Source: Hanstruepera marina
GTDB taxonomy: Bacteria; Bacteroidota; Bacteroidia; Flavobacteriales; Flavobacteriaceae
Reading direction: 5' to 3'
Assembly (NCBI RefSeq): GCF_019880635.1
Contig: NZ_JAINVX010000004.1
Span: 296,984 to 360,983, forward strand
Length of the DNA: 64,000 nucleotides
Part shown: positions 54,628-64,000 of the stretch, in pieces
Layout of the letters: each line of letters opens with the position of its first letter
How positions within the stretch are numbered: position 1 is the stretch's first letter
Notes under the pieces: model-generated
Seen by the model: the letters and a program-made list of their open reading frames with translations, nothing else
The model's database searches: none
Told to the model about the DNA's origin: nothing
Translations under genes and position numbers: made by a program

Positions 54628-55872
54628 TTAATTTCCAGATAACTCCTGAACTCTAGTTTTCATTGCTTTATACTTATCAGTATCTCCAATGGCACTATAA
54701 ATATTCATTAAAGTTTTCGAAGCTTGAAGATTGTTAGGCTCTTCTTTGAGAACATTCTCTAAATAAGGGATAGCATCATTGTAAAGTTGCATACGTTCTT
54801 CTTTTAGCTCGTCATAACGTTTATTATCAGCTGCAGAACTACCTAAACTATTCATTTCCTCAATTAAGGCTTGCTCTCCCTCTAATATCATAGCAGCCAT
54901 GTTGGTTTGAGCATTAACATAAGTTGGATCTAATTTTATAACTTTAGAATAATAGCTTTTAGCAGCTTCATTATCTCCTATTTGCGAAGAAATTACACCC
55001 AAATTATAAAGTAAATCTACATCATTTGGGTTTAATGCTACAGCTTCTTCAACCAAAGCTTTGTAACTATCAATATCTCCTAGTTTATAATATAAATCTG
55101 CTTCAGTCAATATTAAACCTACATTGTCAGGTTCATTTTCTCTAGCTTTCTTTATAGCAGCAATAGCTTCATCTTTTTTGTCTAATTGCACGTATATCAA
55201 TGCAATGTTTTTGGTTATCTCTCCTGACTTAGATTCCGTTAAGCGCTCACCTGCTTTTATATACTCCCCAGATTTTAAATACAAATCACGAGTTTGCTTA
55301 TCCATTACCTCTTCTTCTCCAGTCTCCTTATTAGTGGCAAAATACTCTTTTTGTTGTCCTTTATACCCTAATTTATCCAACTCTAAATAATAATCTAAAG
55401 CCTTATCATAATCCTGACCAGTTACAGCACTTACAGCAGCATAATACAAATAAGTAGTATCAGACGGTACTGCTTGATATAATTGACTAAATTTTCTGGC
55501 AGCAGAATCATAATTTTTACCTTGGTATAAATCATTTGCTTTTGTTAATAATGAATTCTCTATTACTGACTGAAACTCAATAACATCAGAATCACCCATA
55601 TTTGATTTATTAAGATGCTCTATAGCACCGTCAACATCATTATCATTTCCTGTTCCATTGGCAAATAATGCTTTAGCTCGTAATAGGTTATATTGAGCCT
55701 TTTGCTTATCGTCCATAGCTGATATCATTGATTCAGCTTGATTTAATGCTGCATTAGCTTCAGCATAGTTACTGTTTTTTATTGCTTTATCAGCCGCTTT
55801 AAGTTCTTTTTTCTGTGCAAAAGACAGTGTGCTAATCAATACTGCTAAAGCAAAAAATACTGATTTATTCAT
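54628..55872 (-). CDS. Exported TPR-repeat protein
   Basis: From the ATG at 55872 the protein has 414 residues with a signal peptide (MNKSVFFALAVLISTLSFAQ). An upstream ATG at 55944 would run into gyrA and hide the signal, so it is rejected. The mature chain is helical with several TPRs (for example ANAALNQAESMIS, DTTYLYYAAVSAVTGQDYDKALDYYLEL, DVDLLYNLGVISSQIGDNEAAKSYYSKVIKLDP). It starts ten bases after gyrA. The role, perhaps a periplasmic scaffold, is unknown. Confidence 0.83.
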   Translation of the reverse strand: MNKSVFFALAVLISTLSFAQKKELKAADKAIKNSNYAEANAALNQAESMISAMDDKQKAQYNLLRAKALFANGTGNDNDVDGAIEHLNKSNMGDSDVIEFQSVIENSLLTKANDLYQGKNYDSAARKFSQLYQAVPSDTTYLYYAAVSAVTGQDYDKALDYYLELDKLGYKGQQKEYFATNKETGEEEVMDKQTRDLYLKSGEYIKAGERLTESKSGEITKNIALIYVQLDKKDEAIAAIKKARENEPDNVGLILTEADLYYKLGDIDSYKALVEEAVALNPNDVDLLYNLGVISSQIGDNEAAKSYYSKVIKLDPTYVNAQTNMAAMILEGEQALIEEMNSLGSSAADNKRYDELKEERMQLYNDAIPYLENVLKEEPNNLQASKTLMNIYSAIGDTDKYKAMKTRVQELSGN

Positions 55873-55882
55873 TTTTTCAATT

Positions 55883-58450
55883 TTAATTTTCGTTGTTATT
55901 GTTTTCATTCTCTGCATCATTATCAATTGCTGTGCCATTTTCATTTTCGGCCGTTAAATCTATTGCATCTTCATTAATTTCTTCTTCTTCATCTTTCATT
56001 ACTTTAGCAACAGCTGCTATAGAATCATTACCCTTTAAATTAATTAACTTAACACCTTGAGTTGCACGACCCATTACACGTAAATCATTTACTTGCATAC
56101 GAATGGCAATTCCAGATTTGTTAATAATCATTAAATCATCATCATCTGTCACAGACTTGATGGCTACTAAATGACCTGTTTTTTCTGTTATTGAAATGGT
56201 TTTAACTCCTTTACCACCGCGATTGGTAATTCGGTAAACCGCTTCCCCATCTTCTGGATCGTCAATATAAGTACGCTTACCATATCCTTTTTCTGAGACC
56301 ACCAAAACAGATTCTTCCTGCGGGTTTTCAATGGCTATCATACCTATCACTTCATCATAGTCATTAGCTAAAGTAATTCCTCTAACACCAGATGCATTTC
56401 TACCCATAGGCCTGGTTTTTGCTTCTTCAAAACGAATAGCCTTACCAGACTTTAAAGCCAACATAACTTGACTGTTTCCAGTTGTCAATTTAGCCTCTAA
56501 AAGCTCATCACCATCCTTAATGGTTATGGCATTTATACCATTAGTCCTTGGTCTTGAATATTGTTCAAGTGATGTTTTCTTTACTTGACCATTTTTAGTC
56601 GCCATAATTACATAATGGTTATTAATGTAATTTTCATCCTTAAGGTCTTGAGTACAAATAAACGCCATAACCTTATCATCTTGTTCAATATTAATTAAAT
56701 TCTGAATGGCCCGTCCTTTTGATGTTTTACTGCCTTCTGGAATTTCATAAACACGCATCCAGAAACATTTTCCTTTTTGAGTGAAGAATAACATGTATTG
56801 ATGGTTTGTTCCCACAAATAAATGCTCAAGGAAGTCTTCATTTCGAGTAGTTGAAGCCTTTTGACCTACACCTCCTCTATTTTGAGTCTTATATTCGGTA
56901 AGCGATGTTCTTTTAATATATCCAGCATGTGAAATAGTGATTACCACTTGTTCGTCTGGAATCATATCTTCAATACTTAAATCACCACCTGCATATTCTA
57001 TTTGAGAACGACGCTCATCACCATACTTCTCCTTAACTTCAAGAAGTTCTTCTTTAATGATATCCATACGACGTTCCTTTTTATCTAGGATATCTTTTAA
57101 GTCTTCTATGGTTTTCATCAATTCTTCATATTCAGAACGTAACTTATCTTGTTCTAGTCCGGTTAATTGACGTAATCGCATTTCTACAATGGCTTTTGCC
57201 TGAATTTCAGATAACTCAAAACGTTCAATTAACTTTTCACGTGCTTCTTCAGCATTAGAAGATGCACGAATTAAAGCAATAACTTCATCAATATTATCTG
57301 AAGCTATAATCAACCCTTCTAAAATGTGAGCACGCTCTTCTGCTTTACGTAGTTCGTAAGTTGTACGTCTTACCACAACCTCATGCCTATGCTCAACAAA
57401 ATGATAAATTAAATCTTTTAGATTTAATAACTGTGGTCTTCCATTTACAAGTGCAATATTATTGACACTAAACGAAGATTGCAGAGCTGTGTATTTAAAA
57501 AGTTTATTTAAGACTATGTTTGGAATGGCATCACGCTTCAACACGTAAACGATACGCATACCATTTCTATCAGACTCATCACGAATAGTTGATATCCCTT
57601 CAAGTTTCTTATCGTTAACTAAATCTGCAGTCTTTTTAATCATGTCTGCTTTGTTAACTTGATAAGGGATTTCTGTAACAACAATAGACTCACGACCTTG
57701 TACTTCTTCAATATTAGCCTTACCACGCATGACAATACGTCCACGTCCTGTTTTAAAAGCTTCAATTACACCATCGTAACCATAAATGGTTCCTCCTGTT
57801 GGAAAATCTGGTGCCTTAACATGCGTAATTAATTCATCTATTTCAATGTCATTATTATCAATATAGGCAACAGTGCCGTTTACCACTTCAGACAAATTAT
57901 GAGGTGGCATATTAGTTGCCATACCTACAGCAATACCAGATGCGCCATTAACCAATAAACCTGGAATACGAGTTGGCAATACTGTTGGCTCTTGTAATGT
58001 GTCATCAAAATTTAATTTGTGATCTACTGTTTCTTTATCAATATCAGCAAGCATGTCTTCAGAAATCTTACGCATTCGCGCTTCTGTATAACGCATTGCT
58101 GCAGGGCTATCACCATCAATTGATCCAAAGTTACCTTGACCGTCAACTAACATATAACGTAAACTCCATTCTTGTGCCATACGAACCATTGTGTCGTAAA
58201 CTGAAGTATCACCGTGCGGGTGATATTTACCTAATACTTCACCAACTATTCTAGCTGATTTCTTGTGAGCTGAATTTGCTCTAACACCCAATTCATGCAT
58301 ACCGTAAAGTACACGTCTATGAACAGGCTTTAAACCATCTCTTACGTCAGGTAAAGCACGTGACACAATGACCGACATTGAATAATCAATGTAGGCTGAT
58401 TTCATTTCATCTTCAATGTTAATCGGAATCAATTTTTCTCCTTCTGCCAT
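55883..58450 (-). CDS. gyrA: DNA gyrase subunit A
   Basis: Breakage-reunion subunit of gyrase. The N-terminal region is [20 protein letters not shown] with the catalytic Tyr121 in AMRYTEARM. The quinolone-determining region reads [13 protein letters not shown], with Thr82 where E. coli has Ser83 and Asp86 where E. coli has Asp87. The C-terminal pinwheel repeats include the GyrA-box [10 protein letters not shown]. An acidic Glu/Asp/Asn tail ends the chain. 855 residues is typical of Bacteroidota. It is followed closely by the TPR gene. Confidence 0.97.
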   Translation of the reverse strand: MAEGEKLIPINIEDEMKSAYIDYSMSVIVSRALPDVRDGLKPVHRRVLYGMHELGVRANSAHKKSARIVGEVLGKYHPHGDTSVYDTMVRMAQEWSLRYMLVDGQGNFGSIDGDSPAAMRYTEARMRKISEDMLADIDKETVDHKLNFDDTLQEPTVLPTRIPGLLVNGASGIAVGMATNMPPHNLSEVVNGTVAYIDNNDIEIDELITHVKAPDFPTGGTIYGYDGVIEAFKTGRGRIVMRGKANIEEVQGRESIVVTEIPYQVNKADMIKKTADLVNDKKLEGISTIRDESDRNGMRIVYVLKRDAIPNIVLNKLFKYTALQSSFSVNNIALVNGRPQLLNLKDLIYHFVEHRHEVVVRRTTYELRKAEERAHILEGLIIASDNIDEVIALIRASSNAEEAREKLIERFELSEIQAKAIVEMRLRQLTGLEQDKLRSEYEELMKTIEDLKDILDKKERRMDIIKEELLEVKEKYGDERRSQIEYAGGDLSIEDMIPDEQVVITISHAGYIKRTSLTEYKTQNRGGVGQKASTTRNEDFLEHLFVGTNHQYMLFFTQKGKCFWMRVYEIPEGSKTSKGRAIQNLINIEQDDKVMAFICTQDLKDENYINNHYVIMATKNGQVKKTSLEQYSRPRTNGINAITIKDGDELLEAKLTTGNSQVMLALKSGKAIRFEEAKTRPMGRNASGVRGITLANDYDEVIGMIAIENPQEESVLVVSEKGYGKRTYIDDPEDGEAVYRITNRGGKGVKTISITEKTGHLVAIKSVTDDDDLMIINKSGIAIRMQVNDLRVMGRATQGVKLINLKGNDSIAAVAKVMKDEEEEINEDAIDLTAENENGTAIDNDAENENNNNEN

Positions 58451-58681
58451 ATATAAATAAATTAGTTTTTGTGTAGGTTTTCAAAACGTGCTAATATAAC
58501 CATTTCATCAGTGATAGCAAGACCTAGCTTTTTGTTTTTTCGTTTTTTTTATTAACAATTTCACATCGTATTATGGTTAATAAGTATGCTGTTAATTATT
58601 TTGATTTTATAAACTTTTTTTTGTCTATTAGCAACAAGGTATAATTTAAGGTATAGTTTTTGCCTTATTAATTATGTTTAG

Positions 58682-58689
58682 TACATTTA
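58682..58689 (+). promoter_or_regulatory. Degenerate -7 box TACATTTA before clpC
   Basis: One mismatch from TAnnTTTG (A for G), 19 bases before the clpC ATG at 58709. A GAAAGGA stretch (58694-58700) just before the start is the only Shine-Dalgarno-like site noted in the window. The remaining divergent gyrA-clpC gap (58451-58681) is AT-rich with no gene seen. Confidence 0.3.
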
Positions 58690-58708
58690 ATGCAGAAAGG
58701 ATTTTTTT

Positions 58709-61258
58709 ATGGACGATAATTTTTCACCACGAGTTAAAGATGTAATTGCCTACAGTAAAGAAGAAGCTTTAAGGTTAGGGCATGATTTTATAGGAACAGA
58801 ACATTTAATGTTGGGGTTGTTGCGTGATGGCAATGGAAAAGCTATCAATATTTTAAATGCCCTTGATATAGATTTAAATCATCTTCGCCGTAAAGTTGAG
58901 ATTTTAAGTCCTGCAAATCCAAATGTAGCAGTAGCTTCAAATGAAAAAAAGAACTTACACCTTACGCGTCAGGCAGAACGCGCTCTTAAAACAACCTTTT
59001 TAGAGGCTAAGTTGTTTCAAAGCAACTCCATAAATACGGCACATTTATTACTTTGTATTTTAAGAAATGAAAACGATCCTACCACTAAACTTTTAAATAA
59101 GTTAAAGGTAGATTATGATAATGTAAAAGAACAATTCAAGTTTATGATAACAAACGATGATAATTATATAGAGCCAAAAGCCGAATCGTTTCAAGATGAT
59201 GATTCTGCGGCTGAAGACGATACATCAAAAGACAATTTATTCAATTCACCTTCTGGAAAGTCTAATAAAAAATCTAAAACGCCTGTATTAGATAATTTTG
59301 GGCGCGATTTAACAGCTCAAGCGGAAGAAGGTAAGTTAGACCCTGTAGTGGGCAGAGAAAAGGAAATAGAGCGCGTCTCACAGATTTTGAGTAGACGGAA
59401 AAAAAACAATCCTTTACTTATTGGTGAACCTGGTGTTGGTAAATCTGCTATTGCTGAAGGTTTGGCCAATAGAATTGTTAAACGAAAAGTCTCTAGAATT
59501 TTATTTAACAAGCGTGTTGTAACACTTGATTTGGCCAGTCTTGTAGCTGGAACCAAATACCGTGGGCAATTTGAAGAGCGTATGAAGGCCGTCATGAATG
59601 AGCTTGAAAAAAATGATGATATCATCTTGTTCATAGACGAAATTCACACCATAGTAGGTGCTGGTGGTGCAACTGGGAGTTTAGATGCTTCCAATATGTT
59701 TAAACCAGCCTTGGCTAGAGGTGAAATTCAATGTGTTGGCGCAACAACTTTAGATGAATACAGACAGTACATAGAAAAAGATGGTGCTTTAGAGCGTCGT
59801 TTTCAAAAGGTTATCATTGAACCAACTTCTGTTGAGGAAACAATCGAAATCTTGAATAATATCAAGGAAAAATACGAAAATCACCACAATGTTGATTATA
59901 CACCAGAAGCCATTGAAGCTTGTGTTAAATTGACGAATAGATATATGACAGATCGTTTTCTTCCAGATAAGGCTATTGATGCTTTAGATGAAGCTGGTTC
60001 TCGTGTTCATATTACCAACATCAATGTTCCTGATCAAATAATTGATTTAGAAAAACAACTGGAGGCTGTAAAAGAAACCAAATCAACTGTAGTCAAAAAA
60101 CAGAAATACGAAGAAGCAGCTAAATTACGTGATGATGAAAAACGCCTAGAAAAAGAATTGGCCATAGCCCAAGAAAAATGGGAAGAAGAAACCAAGTTAC
60201 ATCGCGAAATAGTAACTGAAGATAATGTTGCCGATGTGGTTTCCATGATGACTGGGATACCTGTAAATAGAATTGCGCAGACTGAAAGTAATAAACTGGC
60301 ACAATTGCCAGAACTAATTAAGGGTAAAGTTATTGGTCAAGATGATGCTGTTGCTAAAGTTGTAAAAGCCATACAACGAAATAGAGCTGGATTAAAAGAC
60401 CCAAACAAGCCTATTGGTTCGTTTATATTTTTAGGTCAAACAGGTGTTGGTAAAACACAGTTAGCTAAAGTGCTATCTAAAGAACTTTTTGACAGCGAAG
60501 ATTCACTTGTTAGAATAGATATGAGTGAATATATGGAGAAATTTGCTATTTCTAGATTAGTAGGTGCACCTCCCGGATATGTTGGATACGAAGAAGGTGG
60601 ACAACTAACTGAAAAAGTAAGACGAAAACCATATGCTGTAGTGCTTTTAGACGAAATTGAAAAAGCGCATCCCGATGTGTTTAACATGCTGTTGCAGGTT
60701 CTAGATGATGGTTATTTAACGGATAGTCTTGGAAGAAAAATTGACTTCCGAAACACCATAATTATCATGACCTCCAATATTGGCTCACGAAAGTTAAAAG
60801 ATTTTGGAACTGGTGTTGGATTTGGTACTGCATCGCAAAAAGCACAAGAAGATGCCAATGCTAGAAGTGTTATTGAAAATGCCTTAAAAAAAGCTTTTGC
60901 TCCAGAATTTTTGAACCGTATTGATGATGTGGTTGTATTCAATGCACTAGAGAAAGAAGATATCAATAAGATTATTGATATTGAATTGGAAAAACTGGTA
61001 AAACGCATTAAAGATTTAGGCTACACACTTAAATTAAGCAAATCTGCTAAAGACTATATTGCTGATAAAGGTTTTGATAAGCAATATGGTGCCAGACCAC
61101 TTAAACGTGCTATCCAAAAATATATTGAAGATGCCTTAGCAGAAGAAATCATTAATTCCAAAATTTCTGAAGGCGATAAAATTATCATGGATTTAGATTC
61201 AAAAAGTAATGAATTAAAAATCAAAATTGAAACACCGAAAAAGAAAACAGAATCATAA
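58709..61258 (+). CDS. clpC: ATP-dependent Clp protease ATP-binding subunit ClpC
   Basis: 849-residue class I Clp/Hsp100 unfoldase that feeds substrates to ClpP. In order: the N-domain repeat (FSPRVKDVIAYSKEEALRLGHDFIGTEHL, then a second repeat from about 80), an acidic linker (about 155-185), AAA1 with Walker A GEPGVGKSA (239-246), a UVR-containing middle domain (about 460-500), and AAA2 with Walker A GQTGVGKTQ (576-583). The C-terminal D2-small domain closes it. The UVR motif and the missing long ClpB middle domain set it apart from ClpB. A terminator follows at once. Confidence 0.95.
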   Translation: MDDNFSPRVKDVIAYSKEEALRLGHDFIGTEHLMLGLLRDGNGKAINILNALDIDLNHLRRKVEILSPANPNVAVASNEKKNLHLTRQAERALKTTFLEAKLFQSNSINTAHLLLCILRNENDPTTKLLNKLKVDYDNVKEQFKFMITNDDNYIEPKAESFQDDDSAAEDDTSKDNLFNSPSGKSNKKSKTPVLDNFGRDLTAQAEEGKLDPVVGREKEIERVSQILSRRKKNNPLLIGEPGVGKSAIAEGLANRIVKRKVSRILFNKRVVTLDLASLVAGTKYRGQFEERMKAVMNELEKNDDIILFIDEIHTIVGAGGATGSLDASNMFKPALARGEIQCVGATTLDEYRQYIEKDGALERRFQKVIIEPTSVEETIEILNNIKEKYENHHNVDYTPEAIEACVKLTNRYMTDRFLPDKAIDALDEAGSRVHITNINVPDQIIDLEKQLEAVKETKSTVVKKQKYEEAAKLRDDEKRLEKELAIAQEKWEEETKLHREIVTEDNVADVVSMMTGIPVNRIAQTESNKLAQLPELIKGKVIGQDDAVAKVVKAIQRNRAGLKDPNKPIGSFIFLGQTGVGKTQLAKVLSKELFDSEDSLVRIDMSEYMEKFAISRLVGAPPGYVGYEEGGQLTEKVRRKPYAVVLLDEIEKAHPDVFNMLLQVLDDGYLTDSLGRKIDFRNTIIIMTSNIGSRKLKDFGTGVGFGTASQKAQEDANARSVIENALKKAFAPEFLNRIDDVVVFNALEKEDINKIIDIELEKLVKRIKDLGYTLKLSKSAKDYIADKGFDKQYGARPLKRAIQKYIEDALAEEIINSKISEGDKIIMDLDSKSNELKIKIETPKKKTES

Positions 61259-61282
61259 ATCTTTTATATAAATATTGAGTAT

Positions 61283-61310
61283 AAAACTCCGTTTAACAAC
61301 GGAGTTTTTT
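61283..61310 (+). terminator. Intrinsic terminator behind clpC
   Basis: The stem AAAACTCCGTT/AACGGAGTTTT (61283-61293 with 61298-61308) has a 4-base loop and is followed by TT, inside a T-run. Confidence 0.87.
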
Positions 61311-61341
61311 ATGCTTTGCTTATAAATTCTTATCTTTAAGT

Positions 61342-61707
61342 ATGTCACAAGAGTTAAAATATCCGTTTGGCAAGGTAACAATATATGATAATTATGTAAT
61401 TGCCGTAATGAATGAGGGCATTACTGTTACACCAGATCTTAATGATGTTTTAGAAGATATTTCTGAATTGTATTTCTTAAACAAAAACTTTGTTTATATC
61501 ACACACAGAATTAATTCCTATGCTGTTGATCCAAATATTTATTTTAGAACTTCTAAAATCAAAAACCTAGTTGGTTTTGCAGTAGTTTCTGGAAAAAAAA
61601 TAGTTATAGATAATACAGCTTTAGAAAGTATTTTTCTAAATAAACCATTTAAGTCTTTTACAAGCATTGACGGTGCAATTAGTTGGGCTAATACACTTTG
61701 CGAATAA
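61342..61707 (+). CDS. Conserved small protein, STAS/SpoIIAA-like
   Basis: 121 residues, alpha/beta, no signal peptide. The alternation of strands and helices (YDNYVIAVMNEGITVTPDLNDVLEDISELY, NLVGFAVVSGKKIVIDNTALESIFL) resembles the STAS-like SpoIIAA fold, but there is no clear family signature. Proteins of this length and pattern are common in Flavobacteriia as hypotheticals. A degenerate -7 box (TATCTTTA, 61331-61338) ends three bases before the ATG. Function unknown. Confidence 0.72.
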   Translation: MSQELKYPFGKVTIYDNYVIAVMNEGITVTPDLNDVLEDISELYFLNKNFVYITHRINSYAVDPNIYFRTSKIKNLVGFAVVSGKKIVIDNTALESIFLNKPFKSFTSIDGAISWANTLCE

Positions 61708-61751
61708 TACATTTTAGCCTATTTGTTTTAAATCCAATCAATTTTATTGCA

Positions 61752-61790
61752 TAAAAAAAGGAGCAACTTTTAAGTTGCTCCTTACTTTTT
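61752..61790. terminator. Bidirectional intrinsic terminator
   Basis: The stem AGGAGCAACTT/AAGTTGCTCCT (61759-61769 with 61772-61782) is flanked by A7 on the left and T-rich sequence on the right. It separates the convergent small-protein and secreted-repeat genes. Confidence 0.87.
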
Positions 61791-61802
61791 ATCTAATTAA
61801 AA

Positions 61803-64000
61803 TTAATTTCTTGGAGTTGTCGAGATAATATTTTTGGTAATAACACCTCTACTTGTAGTTACTCTAACTACGTAAATTTGGTCGCTAGCATTATTCATAT
61901 TTATTCTCGTCTTACCTTTTGTTCCCTTCATATAGTTAGTATTCGTTATGGTTTTAAGTACAATACCTCTTAAATCAAATACTTCAATTTTAACATCAGT
62001 ATCAAACTTAAACTCATAGCTTATAAATACTTCTTCATCAAATGGTACTGGTGAAGCAGTAAAATCTAACTTATCATTAAATGAAACATTAGCTTCTCTC
62101 TCAGGAGCACAGTCTATACTGTCATAGTTAGATGGGATAAACTCTCCACCATCGTTTTCATTTTCAGAGCACTCACATAATACTTCACATACAACTGCAT
62201 GTGCAATAACATATATAGGACCGCTTGCGTCAATTGGACCAATAGAATAGCTAGATACACCACCCAGATTACTTGGGTTGAAGTTATATTGCCCTGGAGC
62301 CACTGTCGGGCTACCATTATTACCAGTAGGATACATATTGCAACCTACATACAAGTGAGCTTCATTCATGGTATAACCATCGTTAATATCGAACATAACA
62401 TTTACTTGTCCATTTTCATATGTTATATGAACATCTCCTGCATAAGCCCCTCTTGTAATATCGCAATGAGCAGCACCTGCATACATCTGTAATGTATACT
62501 CACCTTCTGTTTCAAGATAATTTGTCCAACCCCAGCGGTTAAATCCATTATCAATAAAGCATATGTTATTGTCATCATATCGGCCAAAAGCAGTCTCACA
62601 AGATCCATACGAATCAAACTCTCGTATTAATGTTAAGGTTTCTGTTGCAATATTACCACATGCATCCGTAACAGTAAATACATAATCTGCTGTTTCTTGA
62701 CATTCCGAAGACACAATATTACCAATATAGCCAGTTACAGTTCCACCTTCTGAACAGTTATCAGTCCAATTAGCATCTATTGATTCTGGGAAAGAATCAT
62801 TACAAAGCGGATCCATTTCAGGCACGTCAATTTCAGGAGCATCATTATCCACTATCCAAGTGTATGTTACACTCAACTCTTCTGCCATATTACCACATGG
62901 ATCTGTGTAATTAGCTGTCCAAGTTTGGGTGTAATTACAACCGTCTGCCATAGGACCTTCTGTTTCAGGCTCTAACTCTACCTCTCCTGCACAATTGTCT
63001 TCAGCTTTAAACAGAGGAGGCGTAATTTTTGGGTTACAACCTAAATCACCGCTCTGTGAGTCTGATGTGATGACTGGTGCTTCATCATCCATTGTCCACG
63101 TATACGTTACACTTAACTCTTCTGCCATATTACCACATGGATCTGTGTAATTAGCTGTCCAAGTTTGGGTGTAATTACAACCGTCTGCCATAGGACCTTC
63201 AGTTTCAGGTTCTAATTCTACTTCTCCCGCACAATTATCGTCTGCTTTAAACAGAGGAGGTGTAATTTTTGGATTACAACCTAAATCACCGCTCTGTGAG
63301 TCTGATGTGATCACTGGTGCTTCATCATCCATTGTCCACGTATACGTTATACTTAACTCTTCTGCCATATTACCACATGGATCTGTGTAATTAGCTGTCC
63401 AAGTTTGGGTGTAATTACAACCATCTGCAATAGGACCTTCTGTTTCAGGTTCTAATTCTACTTCTCCCACACAATTATCGTCTGCTTTAAATAGTGGCGG
63501 CACAATCTCTGGGTTACAACCTAAATCAGCACTTTCAGAATCTGAAGTAATTACTGGTGCTTCATCATCCATTGTCCACGTATACGTTACACTTAACTCT
63601 TCTGCCATATTACCACATGGATCTGTGTAATTAGCTGTCCAAGTTTGGGTATAATTACAACCATCTGCCATAGGACCTTCAGTTTCAGGTTCTAATTCTA
63701 CTTCTCCAGCACAATTATCGTCTGCTTTAAACAGAGGAGGTGTAATTTTTGGATTACAACCTAAATCTCCACTCTGTGAATCTGATGTGATTACTGGTGC
63801 TTCATTATCTGGTTCTACACTGAACGTTGCACTTCCTGATATTGTATCTGCACATGAACTTGTTGCTGTCCATGTTACTACTGTTTCGCCTCCACATGCA
63901 TCTGGTGCTCCTGGATTATCGATTACTATATCTAAATTACAACCACCTGTAATAGTGCCTGTTGCTACCCATGCATCAAACGCTGCATTCACTTCATCTT
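61803..64000 (-). CDS. Large secreted repeat protein with T9SS sorting tail, 5' end outside the window
   Basis: The frame is open through the right edge, so the true N-terminus is missing. The GTG at 63992 is only an internal codon. The visible 730 residues begin with an HYR-like domain, then four 80-residue repeats, each starting EAPVITSDS and containing the Cys set CNP, DNC, GCNYTQTW and DPCGN. Next come an HYR-like domain (CNDSFPESIDANWTDNCSE) and a different Cys-containing domain (AFGRYDDNNICF to YVIAHAVVCEVLC). The last 85 residues (VSFNDKLDFTASPVPFDEEV onward) form a T9SS type A sorting-like domain ending ISTTPRN. It is probably a surface-attached or released adhesin or matrix protein. 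Confidence 0.85.
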   Translation of the reverse strand, partial: DEVNAAFDAWVATGTITGGCNLDIVIDNPGAPDACGGETVVTWTATSSCADTISGSATFSVEPDNEAPVITSDSQSGDLGCNPKITPPLFKADDNCAGEVELEPETEGPMADGCNYTQTWTANYTDPCGNMAEELSVTYTWTMDDEAPVITSDSESADLGCNPEIVPPLFKADDNCVGEVELEPETEGPIADGCNYTQTWTANYTDPCGNMAEELSITYTWTMDDEAPVITSDSQSGDLGCNPKITPPLFKADDNCAGEVELEPETEGPMADGCNYTQTWTANYTDPCGNMAEELSVTYTWTMDDEAPVITSDSQSGDLGCNPKITPPLFKAEDNCAGEVELEPETEGPMADGCNYTQTWTANYTDPCGNMAEELSVTYTWIVDNDAPEIDVPEMDPLCNDSFPESIDANWTDNCSEGGTVTGYIGNIVSSECQETADYVFTVTDACGNIATETLTLIREFDSYGSCETAFGRYDDNNICFIDNGFNRWGWTNYLETEGEYTLQMYAGAAHCDITRGAYAGDVHITYENGQVNVMFDINDGYTMNEAHLYVGCNMYPTGNNGSPTVAPGQYNFNPSNLGGVSSYSIGPIDASGPIYVIAHAVVCEVLCECSENENDGGEFIPSNYDSIDCAPEREANVSFNDKLDFTASPVPFDEEVFISYEFKFDTDVKIEVFDLRGIVLKTITNTNYMKGTKGKTRINMNNASDQIYVVRVTTSRGVITKNIISTTPRN
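62844..63803 (-). repeat. Four in-frame 240-bp tandem repeats
   Basis: The array has four copies with a 240-base period (80 codons). The shared block starting TCTGCCATATTACCACATGG sits at 62881, 63121, 63361 and 63601. Copies are nearly identical in DNA over long stretches, including synonymous positions, which points to recent duplication or gene conversion. The array probably continues beyond the right edge only as divergent domains, since the last 200 bases no longer match. Confidence 0.95.

Noticed and set aside
55873..55944. Upstream ATG of the TPR protein at 55944
   Set aside because: It overlaps gyrA and puts 24 unlikely residues before a perfect signal peptide; the ATG at 55872 is ten bases after the gyrA stop.
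58451..58681. Divergent gyrA-clpC gap as a regulatory RNA or origin-like region
   Set aside because: AT-rich, but I see no repeated boxes, no strong hairpin and no DnaA-box cluster.
59317..59634. Minus-strand open frame inside clpC
   Set aside because: It is a shadow of the AAA1 domain, with Ser/Leu-rich composition and no recognisable protein.
62844..63803. Regular repeats considered as a CRISPR array or mobile element
   Set aside because: The period is 240 bases, in frame and inside one protein, with no spacer pattern and no cas genes.

Overview
The window is an AT-rich stretch of chromosome from a member of the Bacteroidota, most likely a marine Flavobacteriaceae. Four signs support this. 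Promoters match the Bacteroidota -7 box TAnnTTTG, and Shine-Dalgarno sites are almost absent. A BshA bacillithiol synthase is present. The partial secreted protein at the right edge ends in a type IX secretion (T9SS) sorting-like tail. Several whole families are typical of the group (LptD of the Bacteroidota type, DUF4159, the PG_1098-like THUMP methyltransferase). I see no phage, insertion sequence, CRISPR array or plasmid gene. The window is mostly housekeeping and cell-envelope genes, densely packed.

Layout. 1-4050: MutS2 (cut by the left edge), a DCC thiol oxidoreductase, a predicted beta-barrel and a Tyr-rich lipoprotein. 4272-10946 (minus): chorismate synthase, a dicarboxylate/amino-acid symporter and a tight five-gene set encoding a GshB-like ATP-grasp ligase, a two-domain rhodanese, a small helical protein, an N-formylglutamate amidohydrolase-like enzyme and a DUF1704/QEGLA zincin. 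11124-14885: LpxH-like phosphoesterase and a giant FAD/Fe-S dehydrogenase. 15033-18982: beta-barrel, then a nucleotidyltransferase, a NahK-like sugar kinase and a convergent exported GH109-like protein, probably amino-sugar release and activation. 19053-23709: GNAT acetyltransferase, BshA and a NagZ/beta-lactamase-fold fusion. 23817-28581 (minus): an MCE-led operon with a split Hdr-like membrane Fe-S module. 28637-33929: cell-wall amidase, LptD, RidA, a beta-barrel. 34076-38432: GMP reductase, and a glycolytic set pfkA-gap-BadF kinase-mgsA.

38581-42984 is TamB, divergent from tsaD. From tsaD to 49984 eight further genes run in the same direction and include four translation or RNA-modification enzymes (TsaD, RsmE, a TrmH-type enzyme, a THUMP-like methyltransferase). 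50135-50422 holds three tRNA genes (Ser-GCT, Pro-TGG, Arg-TCT) closed by a strong terminator. 50459-61707: a 7TM-HD phosphodiesterase, thiolase, NlpC/P60 peptidase, TPR protein, GyrA, ClpC and a small conserved protein. 61803-64000: C-terminal part of a very repetitive secreted protein, running off the right edge.

The most interesting candidate is the five-gene set at 4272-8485. It pairs an amide-bond-forming ATP-grasp enzyme with an amidohydrolase and a homologue of the eukaryotic tubulin tyrosine carboxypeptidase (MATCAP) family, in a genome region that also encodes bacillithiol rather than obvious glutathione synthesis. That suggests a peptide or thiol tagging and untagging pathway, which is an inference. 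Other points worth checking are the GH109/NahK/nucleotidyltransferase module, the Hdr-like operon, a recurring -7 box placed about four bases before start codons (candidate leaderless mRNAs), and a TamB gene whose conserved N-terminus has no normal start codon.
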